A stretch of DNA of 52,798 bases. Source: Nemertoderma westbladi. Lineage: Eukaryota > Xenacoelomorpha > Nemertodermatida > Nemertodermatidae. This document shows, one piece after another, positions 1 to 10,094 of this stretch. Numbering within the stretch: the stretch's first letter is position 1; each line of letters opens with the position of its first letter. The notes below the pieces were generated by a model. The model was not told where the DNA came from. It searched no databases and saw only the letters and a program-made list of their open reading frames with translations. Both the position numbers and the translations under genes were made by a program. The DNA is taken from assembly GCA_032718475.1 (NCBI GenBank), contig JAUCBJ010002794.1:1-52798 (forward strand). The letters run 5' to 3'.

Positions 1-470
1 GGCAACACTAGTTGGAGAGTAGCACACAATCAGAACCACCTTAGGAAACTTCTTAGCCAGTCTTCCAGAACATGAGAAGTGGCAACGGATGATGCGGTTA
101 GAGATTTGGTCTATTTTGTCCAATGCTGCATGTGCAGTTGGATTCATCAATAGACCAATTCCACCATTGCCACTATCATCTGCTGACGCAAGGGCGAGTC
201 GCCAACCGCCCCCCATGTCCTTAATCAGAACCTCATCAGTCTGTCCAGTCTGCATTCGGTGCTCTTGAACACCCACTGCGCTAAGAGAAAGCTTATCTGC
301 CAAGGCAGTCAGCTCACCTTGTCGCATTGGGGACCCGAGTGTTAGGGTGTTTACTGAGGCTAGTCTAGTGACTTGCCTCAGATTCACCAATGGCTTTGTT
401 GGTCGGGGTGGAACATGAGAGTAGCCTCCAACTCCAGAATCCCTCTCCCCATCACAATCTGGCCTCCCTG
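1..470 (-). mobile_element. RTE-like LINE, 5'-truncated endonuclease fragment (copy D)
   Basis: On the minus strand this is an open frame nearly identical to the N-terminal endonuclease part of the intact element at 14268-17753 (it matches roughly 16892-17360). It includes the APE-type endonuclease motif with the catalytic Glu (GVQEHRMQTG) and the GGIGLLMNP stretch. Homology stops abruptly at 470, after ggcctccctg, where satellite DNA begins, so the copy is 5'-truncated. The rest of the element, including the RT, lies beyond the left edge of the window. No stop codon is visible in the part shown. Confidence 0.9.
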
Positions 471-1426
471 TATAAACTATACAAGTATAAACTAGATCCC
501 TAGTCAGTAAACCAATATCTTACTTACCTACAAGTATAAACCAGATCCCTAGTTGGTAAGCCAATATCTTACTTACCTACAAGTATAAACCAGATCCCCA
601 GTTGGTAAGCCAATATCTTACTTACCTACAAGTATAAACCAGATCCCCATTTGGTAAACCAATATCTTACTTACCTACAAGTATAAACCAGATCCCCATT
701 TGGTAAACCAATATCTTACTTACCTACAAGTATAAACCAGATCCCTAGTTGGTGACCAATATCTTACTTACCTACAAGTATAAACCAGATCCCCATTTGG
801 TAAACCAATATCTTACTTACCTACAAGTATAAACCAGATCCCCATTTGGTAAACCAATATCTTACTTACCTACAAGTATAAACCAGATCCCTAGTTGGTG
901 ACCAATATCTTACTTACCTACAAGTATAAACCAGATCCCCATTTGGTAAACCAATATCTTACTTACCTACAAGTATAAATCAAATCCCCATTTGGTAAAC
1001 CAATATCTTACTTACCTAAAAGTATAAACCAGATCCCCGGTTGGTAAGCCAATATCTTACATACCTACAAGTATAAACCAGATCCCCGGTTGGTAAGCCA
1101 ATAAATATCTTACTTACCTACAAGTATAAACCAGATCCCCAGTTGGTAAACCAATATCTTACTTACCTACAAGTATAAACCAGATCCCCATTTGGTAAAC
1201 CAGTATCTTACTTACCTAAAAGTATAAACCAGATCGTCAGTTGATAAGCCAATATCTTACTTACCTACAAGCACAAACCAGATCCACGGTCGGTAAGCAA
1301 ATATCTTACTTACCTACAACTATAAACCAGATCCCTAGTTAGTAAACCAATGTCATACTTACCTACAAGTATATATCAGATCCCTAGTTGGTAAACCAAT
1401 ATCTTACTTACCTAAAGGTATAAAAC
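471..1426. repeat. 49-bp satellite, block 1
   Basis: About 19 head-to-tail units of a ~49-bp monomer. A monomer reads, in pieces: accagatccc, tagttggtaaacc, aatatcttacttacct, acaagtataa. Variants are tagttggt, cagttggt, ccatttggt and tagtcagt, and the linker is either acctacaagt or acctaaaagt. One unit (near 1095) carries a 4-bp insertion (ccaataaatatc). The minus strand of each unit contains AGGTAAGTAAG, a consensus 5' splice donor. The left end abuts a truncated LINE and the right end is cut by the LINE starting near 1427. Confidence 0.95.
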
Positions 1427-2788
1427 CTATCGGGAAACGGGATAACGACAGCTAACCCGTATGATGTACTGCGGGAACGGGAGGATGAGAGACCAACTAG
1501 TGGCAGGGGTGCTGAAGGCGAGGCTACCGGTAGGTCAACTACTGCCCAACCCGGCTCAGGCGGGAGAACTGGAAACGGCACGATCATTGTCAACCCAGTG
1601 TTGTGCGTGTTACTTCAGGGGCTGTCTACGTGTACCTTCGAGGTAACAACCGAAGTATGTTTAAAACGTTATACACCAGAAGAGATATTGGAAGCAAAGT
1701 CTCTGCTTTTCAACAATATTGGGGTGGAGGTGCATAGTAGACGGGACACAAAAGAGAGACCAGCCGTATTCGCGAATCTACAAGACATATATGAGAAACT
1801 TTCTGAATATGATGCAGCAGGTAAATTGCCCACAATCGTAGTCACAGCGTTAGATGCGTTATCTATACCGGTGCTAGTTTCAAAAGATGAAGTTATGGAA
1901 GCCGAAAGCTCCTCTCAATTCTCGCTAATTACAGATAAATTAACGTCGCTTCAAGCCCAGTTTATGGAACATACGAAATCTCTCGAATCTAAGTTGATGC
2001 TCGAAATTAATAGAGCGTTGCAGAATAAACAAGCGGCCGATGGGCCTATCCCAAGAGGGTCAGACTCGTTCGGCGTGGCGCCATTGCGTGAATACGCCAC
2101 CGGTAGGACAGGTCATTGGCCGAGTTTGGGGCAGGGGGAGCCACCCAATCCCACACGATCATCCACAGTTAGTGTAAATCACATAGGCATATCACCTGCT
2201 GGAACCCCGGATCGAATGGGGTATCAACGACGGGGGAACCGCAGGTTTACTGAAACGCCCACGCGTACTGGCAGTGCGAAAAGACCACGAACCAACGAGG
2301 ATACTACCGAGATCGAGATTGCGCAGATTAATAATAATGATGGGTTACAAGGTGTCAGTTATCGTCGATGGGAGCCTGGTCAAACACAGTCTATGGGAAA
2401 GAATCCCAACAGGGGTTGGGAACAACGCCCACCTCGGAAGTATGTTGTTGGAACAGGTGGTACCGGTACCGGCACTGGTGCCGGCACTACAACTAGTAAG
2501 CTGAAAGCGGCCCCATGCGATATATTCGTATTTCAACTTGAGAAGAACACTACCGTGGAGGATATTGTGGAGAATCTGAAAACCTTCAACATTGAGGTTA
2601 CGGCCGGCAACGTCGTGCGCAAATCCCACGAAGAAGCGAGGATGGCGAGCTATCGAGTCTCCCTAAACTCTCGAGATCTAGCGAAGGCCCTAGTCCCTTC
2701 CACTTGGCCCACTGGTGTCTGCGTGCGGGAGTGGGTTTATAGAAGCCAGAGAATGGATGGTCAGGGTCAGGTGAATCTTCGGGTATAG
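1427..2788 (+). CDS. LINE ORF1 protein, RRM-like, 5' end probably missing
   Basis: The frame is open from the satellite junction (an in-frame TAA sits at 1421) to TAG at 2786-2788, about 450 codons. No ATG occurs in the first ~200 codons, so the initiator was probably lost by 5' truncation. Around 1670-1890 is a helical N-terminal segment starting RYTPEEILEAKSLLF, of a kind seen in invertebrate LINE ORF1 proteins. A heptad-like stretch follows (SLQAQFMEHTKSLESKLMLE), then a Pro/Gly/Arg-rich basic linker. The C-terminal block (about 2505-2750) begins CDIFVFQLEKNTTVEDI and ends WPTGVCVREW, which resembles the RRM-like RNA-binding domain of CR1-type ORF1s. No zinc knuckle is seen. The likely role is to bind element RNA in the retrotransposition particle. 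The stop is 17 bp before ORF2. Confidence 0.75.
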   Translation, partial: LSGNGITTANPYDVLREREDERPTSGRGAEGEATGRSTTAQPGSGGRTGNGTIIVNPVLCVLLQGLSTCTFEVTTEVCLKRYTPEEILEAKSLLFNNIGVEVHSRRDTKERPAVFANLQDIYEKLSEYDAAGKLPTIVVTALDALSIPVLVSKDEVMEAESSSQFSLITDKLTSLQAQFMEHTKSLESKLMLEINRALQNKQAADGPIPRGSDSFGVAPLREYATGRTGHWPSLGQGEPPNPTRSSTVSVNHIGISPAGTPDRMGYQRRGNRRFTETPTRTGSAKRPRTNEDTTEIEIAQINNNDGLQGVSYRRWEPGQTQSMGKNPNRGWEQRPPRKYVVGTGGTGTGTGAGTTTSKLKAAPCDIFVFQLEKNTTVEDIVENLKTFNIEVTAGNVVRKSHEEARMASYRVSLNSRDLAKALVPSTWPTGVCVREWVYRSQRMDGQGQVNLRV

Positions 2789-2805
2789 CTATATATATCT
2801 AAATT

Positions 2806-5800
2806 ATGGCAATTGATACAAACTCCAACAACGAGTCTACTAGACCAAATAGTAACATCACTTCCCATCCAGTTACTGTAGTATCATATAATTCTACGGG
2901 TTTTGATTTAGGCAAAATTGAGTTTATTAAAGTGCTTTTGGCAGGGGCAGATATTGTATGCATACAAGAACATTTTTTGCTAAGTGGCAGCAGTTATTTA
3001 TTTAAGAAACATTTTCCAAACCATGATAACTATTTTATTCCTGCCAAATATTTAAGTGAGAATGCGAGAGGCGGCAGGCCCAGTGGAGGCCTATGCATAA
3101 TATGGAAACGTAATTTAACTAGGTATATATCGTATGTACATAGTAATAATGATAGATTACAAGCGATCAAAGTTAATTTTCCAGGTTCACCACTTCTAAT
3201 AATGAACACATATTTTCCGGTTGATAATAGAATAGTTAATACTGTAAATGATGATTTATTGTCTCTGATTGGTGAAAGTAAGGTGGTTATTTCAAGTGCT
3301 GCGTGCAATGATATATTATGGGTGGGTGATATAAATTGCGATTTTTCTCGCAACTCAGCTCATGTACGCGAGATCAGTAACTGTCTCGATGAACTAGAAC
3401 TAATGACCATGTGGGAAATTTTCCCCATAGATCATACATTTAGTTGCAACAATTTAAATAATTTTTATACATCGACTATCGATCATTTCTTTAGCTCATA
3501 TAATTTTTCAATTAGATGTGCGGAGGCAGATGTGATACACACAGGTATGAACTTGTCTCAACATTGTCCTATATATGTGAAATTTTCGGTTAACAACATA
3601 GGAAAAAGTACTGGTCTGTCACCAAAGCCTGTCCGGCATTCGTTCTCGAGGGCATCTGCTAAGCAACGCAGCGACTTTACTCACAAACTAAATAGTATTC
3701 TAGAAGAAGTTAATTGTGATAGTAATTGCTCAGAGTGTGGTAACATATTCTGTGACGAACCCACACACCGTATTTTAATCGAGAAATACACGTTAGATTT
3801 ATTAGATGCACTCGAACAGGCAGCAGAATGTTTACCTGCTACCAATAGTAGCGCTAACGAGAATGTCAAAGAAGGTTGTGTTCCGGGGTGGAATGAGAAG
3901 GTGAAGCCTTTTCAGAAGGAAGCAGTTTTCTGGCACCAACTGTGGTTGGCTGCAGGTAAACCAAATGGCTCGCAAAGCCAACTTTTCCAACTCCGTAGAA
4001 TCTCACGGTCGCAATATCATTTCGCAGTTCGCAGATTAAAGAAGTCTGTTGACCGAGTTAAACGAGAAAAGCTACTAGTGGCTGCTACATCGAATAATAT
4101 TGATATCTTTACTGAAATCAAGAAACTTAGGGGCTCGATTTACACAGTTAGTTCGTCAATTGATGGTCTTACAGACAATGAAGATATAGCCAACAAGTTT
4201 TCAGAAATCTACGCCACTTTATACAACCAGGATTACAATTCCGATTTACCTCAAGTCGAAAATGAAATTTGTAGTGTTCTACGAACTGCCGATGTAGAGG
4301 ACAGTAAGGTAACTACGGTGTTGGTACACGAAGCCTTGCGTAGACTTCGAGATTGTAAGGCAGATGTCGACCGTTCATTCGACTCAGGTGTCTTAATAAA
4401 TTGTGGATATCTTTTCGAGAAACATTTGGCTGATTTATTTAATAACTATTTAGTACATGGATTTGTATCGAAATGTTTACTCACCGTTGGTTTTATGCCT
4501 TTAGTAAAGAATAAGTTAGGGGACATTACTGACAAGTCTAATTATAGAGCAATCGCTATCTCGTCTCTTATAATTAAGGTGTTTGAATGGGTTCTTTTAT
4601 TGAGTCAAGGAGACAAGTTAAAGTTTGATGATCTCCAGTTCGGTTTTCGGCCGCTTTCTGGCACAGTGATGTGTTCTTGGACAGCCTTGGAAGTGGTTCA
4701 GTATTATTCTAGAAACTCTACACCTGTATACGGTTGCCTACTAGATCTAACCAAGGCCTTTGATCTTGTTGAGTGGGGAAAACTGTTTCTCGAACTTATT
4801 AAGAAGGGCTTATCGCCCTTGTTTGTAAGGTGCTTGCTATGGATATACGTTAACCAATCATGTACCGTCAGGTGGAATAACGTTTCGTCTGCTGCTTTTA
4901 ATGTTTCGAATGGAGTTAGACAGGGGTCTGTAGCCTCACCTACCTTTTTTTGTATCATTCTGAACTTACTTATTCATAAGTTAAAAGCATCTAACGTTGG
5001 GTGTCACATTGGTATACATTATTTCGGAGCGCTTACATATGCAGACGACATATTGTTATTGTGCCCATCTGTAGTAGGTTTACAGTTCATGGTAAATATT
5101 TGTTTAGAATTCTGTAGTAAGTATAATTTGCGGCTCAGTACGGACTCAAACCCAAAGAAATCGAAATCAAAATGTATTCCATTTAATTTTTCATGGAAAC
5201 AACCATTGTGTAATATCATGGCAAACAATAATGTACTTCCTTGGGTTAAAGAGGCAATGCATCTGGGGAATGTTATAAATTTCAAAGGTACAACCGACAC
5301 CGACATAGACCGCAAACGCGGCGCATTTATCGGGAAATTGGATAATCTAAGAAATGAATTTCGATTCGCAGTACCCAGTTGCATTACTAAAATACAGAAA
5401 TTATACTGCACAAGTTTTTACGGTAGCCCAATATGGGATTTATCGTCAGATAATTGTAGAAGAGTTCTTACAGCGTGGAATAACAATGTCAGATGGGTTT
5501 GGGCTTTGCCTTATAATAGCCATAGGTTTATTGTGCAACATTTAGTTAATTTTCCTCACCCTTACAGTATGCTTCGTAAACGGTTTATTAAATTTAAAGA
5601 CACAGTGCTGAATAGCGATCGGTTATGTGTAAGATTATTAGCTAATTTAACCATGTTTGATTGTCGGTCAATTTCAGGTAGGAATTTGAGACGAATAGGT
5701 AACGAATGTAATATTTCAGACCTAAATTGTATAACACCAATGTTAGCAGGCCGTTTATCGTACGTTGAAATTCCGGATGAACAGGAATGGCGTCCGTTAA

Positions 5801-5901
5801 TTTGTAACGAGTTATCATTAGCAATAATTAATGAATTAACGGTTCCCGGTTTCAGCTACGATGAATTAGTATATATGCGCAATTACGTTGCAACGTTCTA
5901 A
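2806..5901 (+). CDS. LINE ORF2: APE-type endonuclease plus reverse transcriptase
   Basis: A 1031-codon ORF starts with ATG 17 bp after ORF1. Residues about 20-265 are an apurinic-type endonuclease: VVSYNSTGFD (Asn), CIQEHF (Glu near 54), NTYFPVD, WVGDINCDF (Asp/Asn near 172), and a terminal motif reading SQHCP where the family normally has SDH (near 250). A linker with basic helices follows. The reverse transcriptase covers about residues 530-830, with FGFRPLSGT, GCLLDLTKAFD, SNGVRQGSVASP near 701 and the catalytic YADD near 744. The C-terminal region carries SPIWDLSSDN and WVWALPYN, without an obvious zinc knuckle. The product nicks target DNA and primes cDNA synthesis on element RNA. The frame is fully open, so the copy is either recent or recently active, but the SQH substitution may impair the endonuclease. 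Confidence 0.9.
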   Translation: MAIDTNSNNESTRPNSNITSHPVTVVSYNSTGFDLGKIEFIKVLLAGADIVCIQEHFLLSGSSYLFKKHFPNHDNYFIPAKYLSENARGGRPSGGLCIIWKRNLTRYISYVHSNNDRLQAIKVNFPGSPLLIMNTYFPVDNRIVNTVNDDLLSLIGESKVVISSAACNDILWVGDINCDFSRNSAHVREISNCLDELELMTMWEIFPIDHTFSCNNLNNFYTSTIDHFFSSYNFSIRCAEADVIHTGMNLSQHCPIYVKFSVNNIGKSTGLSPKPVRHSFSRASAKQRSDFTHKLNSILEEVNCDSNCSECGNIFCDEPTHRILIEKYTLDLLDALEQAAECLPATNSSANENVKEGCVPGWNEKVKPFQKEAVFWHQLWLAAGKPNGSQSQLFQLRRISRSQYHFAVRRLKKSVDRVKREKLLVAATSNNIDIFTEIKKLRGSIYTVSSSIDGLTDNEDIANKFSEIYATLYNQDYNSDLPQVENEICSVLRTADVEDSKVTTVLVHEALRRLRDCKADVDRSFDSGVLINCGYLFEKHLADLFNNYLVHGFVSKCLLTVGFMPLVKNKLGDITDKSNYRAIAISSLIIKVFEWVLLLSQGDKLKFDDLQFGFRPLSGTVMCSWTALEVVQYYSRNSTPVYGCLLDLTKAFDLVEWGKLFLELIKKGLSPLFVRCLLWIYVNQSCTVRWNNVSSAAFNVSNGVRQGSVASPTFFCIILNLLIHKLKASNVGCHIGIHYFGALTYADDILLLCPSVVGLQFMVNICLEFCSKYNLRLSTDSNPKKSKSKCIPFNFSWKQPLCNIMANNNVLPWVKEAMHLGNVINFKGTTDTDIDRKRGAFIGKLDNLRNEFRFAVPSCITKIQKLYCTSFYGSPIWDLSSDNCRRVLTAWNNNVRWVWALPYNSHRFIVQHLVNFPHPYSMLRKRFIKFKDTVLNSDRLCVRLLANLTMFDCRSISGRNLRRIGNECNISDLNCITPMLAGRLSYVEIPDEQEWRPLICNELSLAIINELTVPGFSYDELVYMRNYVATF

Positions 5902-6113
5902 TATTATATTGTCTGTTGACTTGTTTACTAGGTACGTTTAATGCTTATTCTGTACATACATTTATATATCTAGGCCTCTTTTGTGCTCTTAATTTTTGCT
6001 TCATTTTTTTCCTTCTTTTTTTTTCATACATACATACATACATACATATATTAATCTGTCTGTACTATTGTGTTTTAATCAATATGTACGATAATAATAA
6101 TAATAATAATAAT

Positions 6114-7778
6114 AAACCAGATCCCCAGTTGGTAAGCCAATATCTTACTTACCTACAAGTATAAACCAGATCCCCAGTTGGTAAACCAATATCTTACTTA
6201 CCTACAAGTATAAACCAGATCCCCAGTTGGTAAGCCAATATCTTACTTACCTAAAAGTATAAACCAGATCCCCAGTTGGTAAGCCAATATCTTACTTACC
6301 TACAAGTATAAACCAGATTCCCAGTTGGTAAGCCAATATCTTACTTACCTACAAGTATAAACCAGATCCCTAGTTGGTAAACCAATATCTTACTTACCTA
6401 AAAGTATAAACCAGATCCCCAGTTAGTTGGTAAGCCAATATCTTACTTACCTACAAGTATAAACCAGATCCCCAGTTAGTTGGTAACCAATATCTTACTT
6501 ACCTACAAGTATAAACCAGATCCCTAGTTGGTAGACCAATATCTTACTTACCTAAAAGTATAAACCAGATCCCCGGTTGGTAAGCCAATATCTTACTTAC
6601 CTACAAGTATAAACCAGATCCCCATTTGGTAAACCAATATCTTACTTACCTACAAGTATAAACCAGATCCCCATTTGGTAAACCAATATCTTACTTACCT
6701 TCAAGTATAAACCAGATCCCCATTTGGTAAACCAATATCTTACTTACCTACAAGTATAAACCAGATCCCCATTTATTAAACCAATATCTTACTTACCTTC
6801 AAAACCAGATCCCTAGTTGGTAAACCAATATCTTACTTACCTACAAGTATAAACCAGATCCCCATTTGGTAAACCAATATCTTACTTACCTTCAAAACCA
6901 GATCCCTAGTTGGTAAACCAATATCTTACTTACCTACAAGTATAAACCAGATTCCAAGTTAGTTGGTAAGCCAATATCTTACTTACCTACAAGTATAAAC
7001 CAGATCCCCAGTTGGTGAGCCAATATCTTACTTACCTACAAGTATAAACCAGATCCCTAGTTGGTAAACCAATATCTTACTTACCTACAAGTATAAACCA
7101 GATCCACGGTTGGTAAGCCAATATCTTACTTACCTACAAGTATAAACCAGATTCCCAGTTGGTAAGCCAATATCTTACTTACCTACAAGGATAAACCAGA
7201 TCCCCAGTTGGTAAACCAAAATCTTACGTACCTAAAAGTATAAACCAGATCCCCAGTTGGTAAACCAATATCTTACTTACCTAAAAGTATAAACCAGATC
7301 CCTAGTTGGTAAACCAATATCTTACTTACCTAAAAGTATAAACCAGATACCTAGTTGGTAAACCAATATCTTACTTACCTACAAGTATAAACCAGATTCC
7401 CAGTTGGTAAGCCAATATCTTACTTACCTAAAAGTATAAACCAGATCCCCAGTTGGTAAGCCAATATCTTACTTACCTACAAGTATAAACCAGATTCCCA
7501 GTTGGTAAGCCAATATCTTACTTACCTACAAGTATAAACCAGATCCCTAGTTGGTAAACCAATATCTTACTTACCTAAAAGTATAAACCAGATCCCCAGT
7601 TAGTTGGTAAGCCAATATCTTACTTACCTACAAGTATAAACCAGATCCCCAGTTAGTTGGTAACCAATATCTTACTTACCTACAAGTATAAACCAGATCC
7701 CTAGTTGGTAGACCAATATCTTACTTACCTAAAAGTATAAACCAGATCCCTAGTTGGTAAACCAATATCTTACTTACC
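6114..7778. repeat. 49-bp satellite, block 2
   Basis: About 34 units of the same monomer in the same orientation as block 1. It includes unusual variants: two short units ending ttcaaaacc (near 6790 and 6890), units with an extra TAGT (cagttagttggt), one acaaggataaacc unit and one tcttacgtacc unit near 7190-7230. The same variants occur in the same order at about 20050-20460, pointing to a duplicated block. The block ends at ttacc, the target duplication of the BEL element. Confidence 0.95.
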
Positions 7779-8347
7779 TGTTAGCTTATCCAATTCCGCT
7801 AACACCCCACAAATGAGCCGTTAAGCCGTTAAGCAATAGTGGGAGCACGAGGTTGATTACCCAACCTCGTGTCACCCCAACAAAGTGGGAAGGAGAAACG
7901 CACAATAGGGGTCAGGGGTTACCCCCCAGAAAGAGAGAGAATAGCAGGGGCAAGGGGAAACACTTCAGGGGAGGCAAAGGGCGACAACAGAGTTATTAGC
8001 CAATGGGGGGAAGGCACCGGCTGAGTAACGTAACAATGGCCAACCGTGCAGTATATATTATTAGTACGGTAATCATTCATCCAGTTTACTCAGTAGTTAT
8101 CTCAGTACAGTCACGGCAGTACGGTGACGTTTAAGACCATCACCGCCGTCACTCATCACATATCATTCAGTTATCACACATACCGGTAGTTATCTCAACT
8201 GTGCTATCTGCCATTATATCTATATTATACATACGCTTTACATTATCAATGACATTGGAAGAACAACGAACTCCTTTTCACTCACACGGCGGGGACGCAT
8301 ACATAAACAAAACCGGATAAACCGGGATCCTCTCGGATCCCGTCACA
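7779..8347 (+). repeat. BEL element 5' LTR
   Basis: A 569-bp direct terminal repeat, TG...CA bounded. The start contains a small inverted pair (gttagc...gctaac). A strong hairpin follows around 7835-7862: cacgaggttg pairs with caacctcgtg across a 6-base loop. A TATA-like run (tatatatt) near 8052-8059 is a reasonable core promoter. The end carries a second inverted pair (ggatcctctcggatcc). It differs from the 3' LTR at a handful of sites, for example caatagtggg against caatattggg. Confidence 0.93.
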
Positions 8348-8401
8348 GTCTTAAACTCTAGGCCTGCCGAACTGTAGCTGATAGCCACCGAAAGACTGAA
8401 G

Positions 8402-9232
8402 ATGAGTCAAGAAAGGGAGACGACACCGCCGCGGACCCCGGACGGCGATCTAACGATCCGCGAGGCCGCGACGAGATGGTATAAACCCACGACGCCGGAC
8501 CCATCGATAACGGGCCATCCGGCGATCCGAGACGAGGGGGGCCGTCTACAGCGAGAGGACGAGTCGGGAGAGGAGAGAGACGAGTCGACACAGGGCGGCG
8601 GTCGATATGCCGATGTCGCCAGCCAGCCACAGGCCGAGGGCGACGGACGGCCCACCGGAACGGCAACGGTGGAGCCGACGGTACGACGCCGGACCCGGAG
8701 GGAGAGAGGAGATGTCGGCGACGAGGACGCTGGGGTCGTCCGGCTCCGACGAGCCTACGCCGCGACCCGGGAGCAACTGAAGGAAGCTAAAGGAGGGGCT
8801 GAGATAGACCAGGTGAAGTTGAGGAGACGACTAGGTGAGTCGAACAGATACTTTGATTACCTAGTGCGTTCTGGGCAGGGAGAACTAGCCAGCGAGAGAG
8901 CGAGAGGGGTTGCCATCAAACTGTTTGGGCTATGGGAACGTAGGGGTATGGGGCCTGGTGTAGTGTACATACGGCCATACTTAGTCGATGCCAGGGAAGT
9001 TAAGTTAGTGGGTTGGGCGGGACCGCACGAGGGCGAATCCGAGGTTAGCTCCGAGGATTCAGTCTCGTCGGTCAGCGAGAACCCCGGAAAGCGGGGGAAA
9101 GTTAGTAGGACGGAGGGGCGGCGGAAGTCCGTCGCAACCGATAAGTCTGCTACATCCTCCTCAAAAGAAAGACGGGTGCGAGAGAGTGAACGCATGGCAT
9201 ATAAATTAAAAATGGAAGAATTAGAGTGGTGA
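8402..9232 (+). CDS. BEL gag, N-terminal segment
   Basis: A 276-codon ORF starts with the first ATG after the 5' LTR (55 bp into the internal region) and ends at TGA 9230-9232. It is rich in Arg, Glu, Asp and Ser. A helical charged segment near residues 115-175 (RRAYAATREQLKEAKGG, then KLRRRLGESNRYFDYLV) looks like a coiled coil or assembly region, and a Ser/acidic stretch with basic clusters follows. There is no named domain that I can support, but position and composition fit the N-terminal part of a structural Gag. The same frame stays open after the TGA up to a G homopolymer at 9332, so the TGA looks like a nonsense mutation inside a once longer gag. Confidence 0.65.
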   Translation: MSQERETTPPRTPDGDLTIREAATRWYKPTTPDPSITGHPAIRDEGGRLQREDESGEERDESTQGGGRYADVASQPQAEGDGRPTGTATVEPTVRRRTRRERGDVGDEDAGVVRLRRAYAATREQLKEAKGGAEIDQVKLRRRLGESNRYFDYLVRSGQGELASERARGVAIKLFGLWERRGMGPGVVYIRPYLVDAREVKLVGWAGPHEGESEVSSEDSVSSVSENPGKRGKVSRTEGRRKSVATDKSATSSSKERRVRESERMAYKLKMEELEW

Positions 9233-9948
9233 CTGAGGGGAAGGAAGGAGCAAGAGAGTGAACGCGAAGAGTGTGAGGCAAGAGAACAGAGCGTGCGGTA
9301 CACGTACAGTACGTACAGCAACCGTACGGGTGGGGGGGGGGGGGGGGTAGTAGTAGTAATTTTGGTATTAATAGTACCGTAGTAAATAACCCTAATCCCT
9401 TTATTACAGGAAATATTTTACCCGGTAATTTAAATTTAAATTCAAATAATAATATTAATTCAAATATTCAGAATAATCAAAATAATTCAAATAATTTAAA
9501 TCTAAATACACAAAATAATTTAAATAATAATCCCGTTTCAAATTCTAATAATTTAATTGACTTAACAAATAATATTGGGAATGGTGCTATTATTGTGAAC
9601 GTGTCAGACGTGTATAGCCCAGCAGACGGCGGCCTGGTAGGCCACGTAGTTAGTAGGCAGGAAGTGGCGGGGTTGAGCCAACCCGACGGCGGCCTGGTAG
9701 GCCACGTAGTTGGTAGGCAGGAGGTAGCGGGGTTGAGCCAACCCGAGGTGGGCCTGGTAGGCCTCACAGTAGTAGAGAGAGAGGCGGGGGTGAATAGACC
9801 CAGCCGTAGTAGAGACAGTGTGTCGACTAGAGAGGGTTGTAGAAGTGGAGTAAGAGATAGTGAAGTTAGATGTGGCGAGTGGGGGGGGGGGGGGGGGGGG
9901 CTACGGGTGCCCCACCACATAAGATTAGTGGCGAGAGAAGGGGGGTAG
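9233..9948 (+). pseudogene. BEL gag, second segment, with Asn-rich tract and frameshift
   Basis: Downstream of the TGA the original frame continues (KEQESEREECEAREQ...) to a run of 16 G at 9332-9347. Reading resumes one frame over, where it is open to 9948. That frame first encodes a long Asn/Leu-rich low-complexity stretch from AT-rich DNA (about 9350-9590). It then encodes about two and a half copies of a 20-residue unit containing GGLVGHVV and RQEVAGLSQP (9620-9765), then an Arg/Ser-rich part entering a second run of 20 G at 9881-9900. The sharp swing from GC-rich to AT-rich and back is notable. It is most likely a degraded or slippage-prone Gag linker and not a separate gene. Confidence 0.6.
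9620..9765 (+). repeat. 60-bp coding tandem repeat in gag
   Basis: A 60-bp unit containing ggcggcctggtaggccac and gcggggttgagccaaccc occurs twice in full and once in part, in frame. It encodes a 20-residue repeat. The unit length is a multiple of three, so copy number can vary without shifting frame. Confidence 0.85.
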
Positions 9949-10094
9949 AAAATGTCCGACAAGAGGGATGCAGAAGTGTAGTAAGAGATAGTGAAGTTAG
10001 AAGTGGCGGGTGGGGGGGGGGGGGGGGGGCTACGGGCGCCCCACCACGAGAGATTAGTAGCGAGAGAGGGGGGGCAGAGAGTGTCCCACAGGCG
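9832..10094 (+). repeat. 131-bp tandem duplication containing G homopolymers
   Basis: Two adjacent copies start at about 9832 (gagggttgtagaagtgg) and 9963 (gagggatgcagaagtg). Each contains a G run: 20 G at 9881-9900 and 18 G at 10012-10029. Eighteen keeps the frame and twenty does not, so the reading frame changes at the first run but passes through the second. Confidence 0.85.

Larger units (their letters stand above)
1427..6113 (+). mobile_element. CR1-like LINE with two ORFs, inserted in satellite
   Basis: A non-LTR retrotransposon lies between two blocks of the same satellite in the same orientation. It has ORF1 (to 2788), a 17-bp gap, ORF2 with endonuclease and reverse transcriptase (2806-5901), and a 3' UTR of about 190 bp holding a (CATA)n run near 6025-6048. 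The tail is (ATA)n at 6091-6113 rather than poly(A). Flanking satellite shares about 7 bp (ataaacc-like) at both ends, consistent with a short target-site duplication, but the satellite's own periodicity makes this uncertain. The clade (CR1, L2 or Rex type in the Jockey superfamily) is inferred from general motif style, not an alignment. The 5' end looks truncated because ORF1 has no ATG near its start. Confidence 0.85.

Noticed and set aside
8348-8370. tRNA primer-binding site directly after the 5' LTR
   Set aside because: The sequence does not start with TGG and I cannot match it to a tRNA 3' end; no feature called.
1540-9600. Similarity of GNGTIIVN (LINE ORF1 upstream part) and GNGAIIVN (BEL gag), suggesting shared origin
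   Set aside because: Only eight residues in low-complexity surroundings, with no extension on either side.
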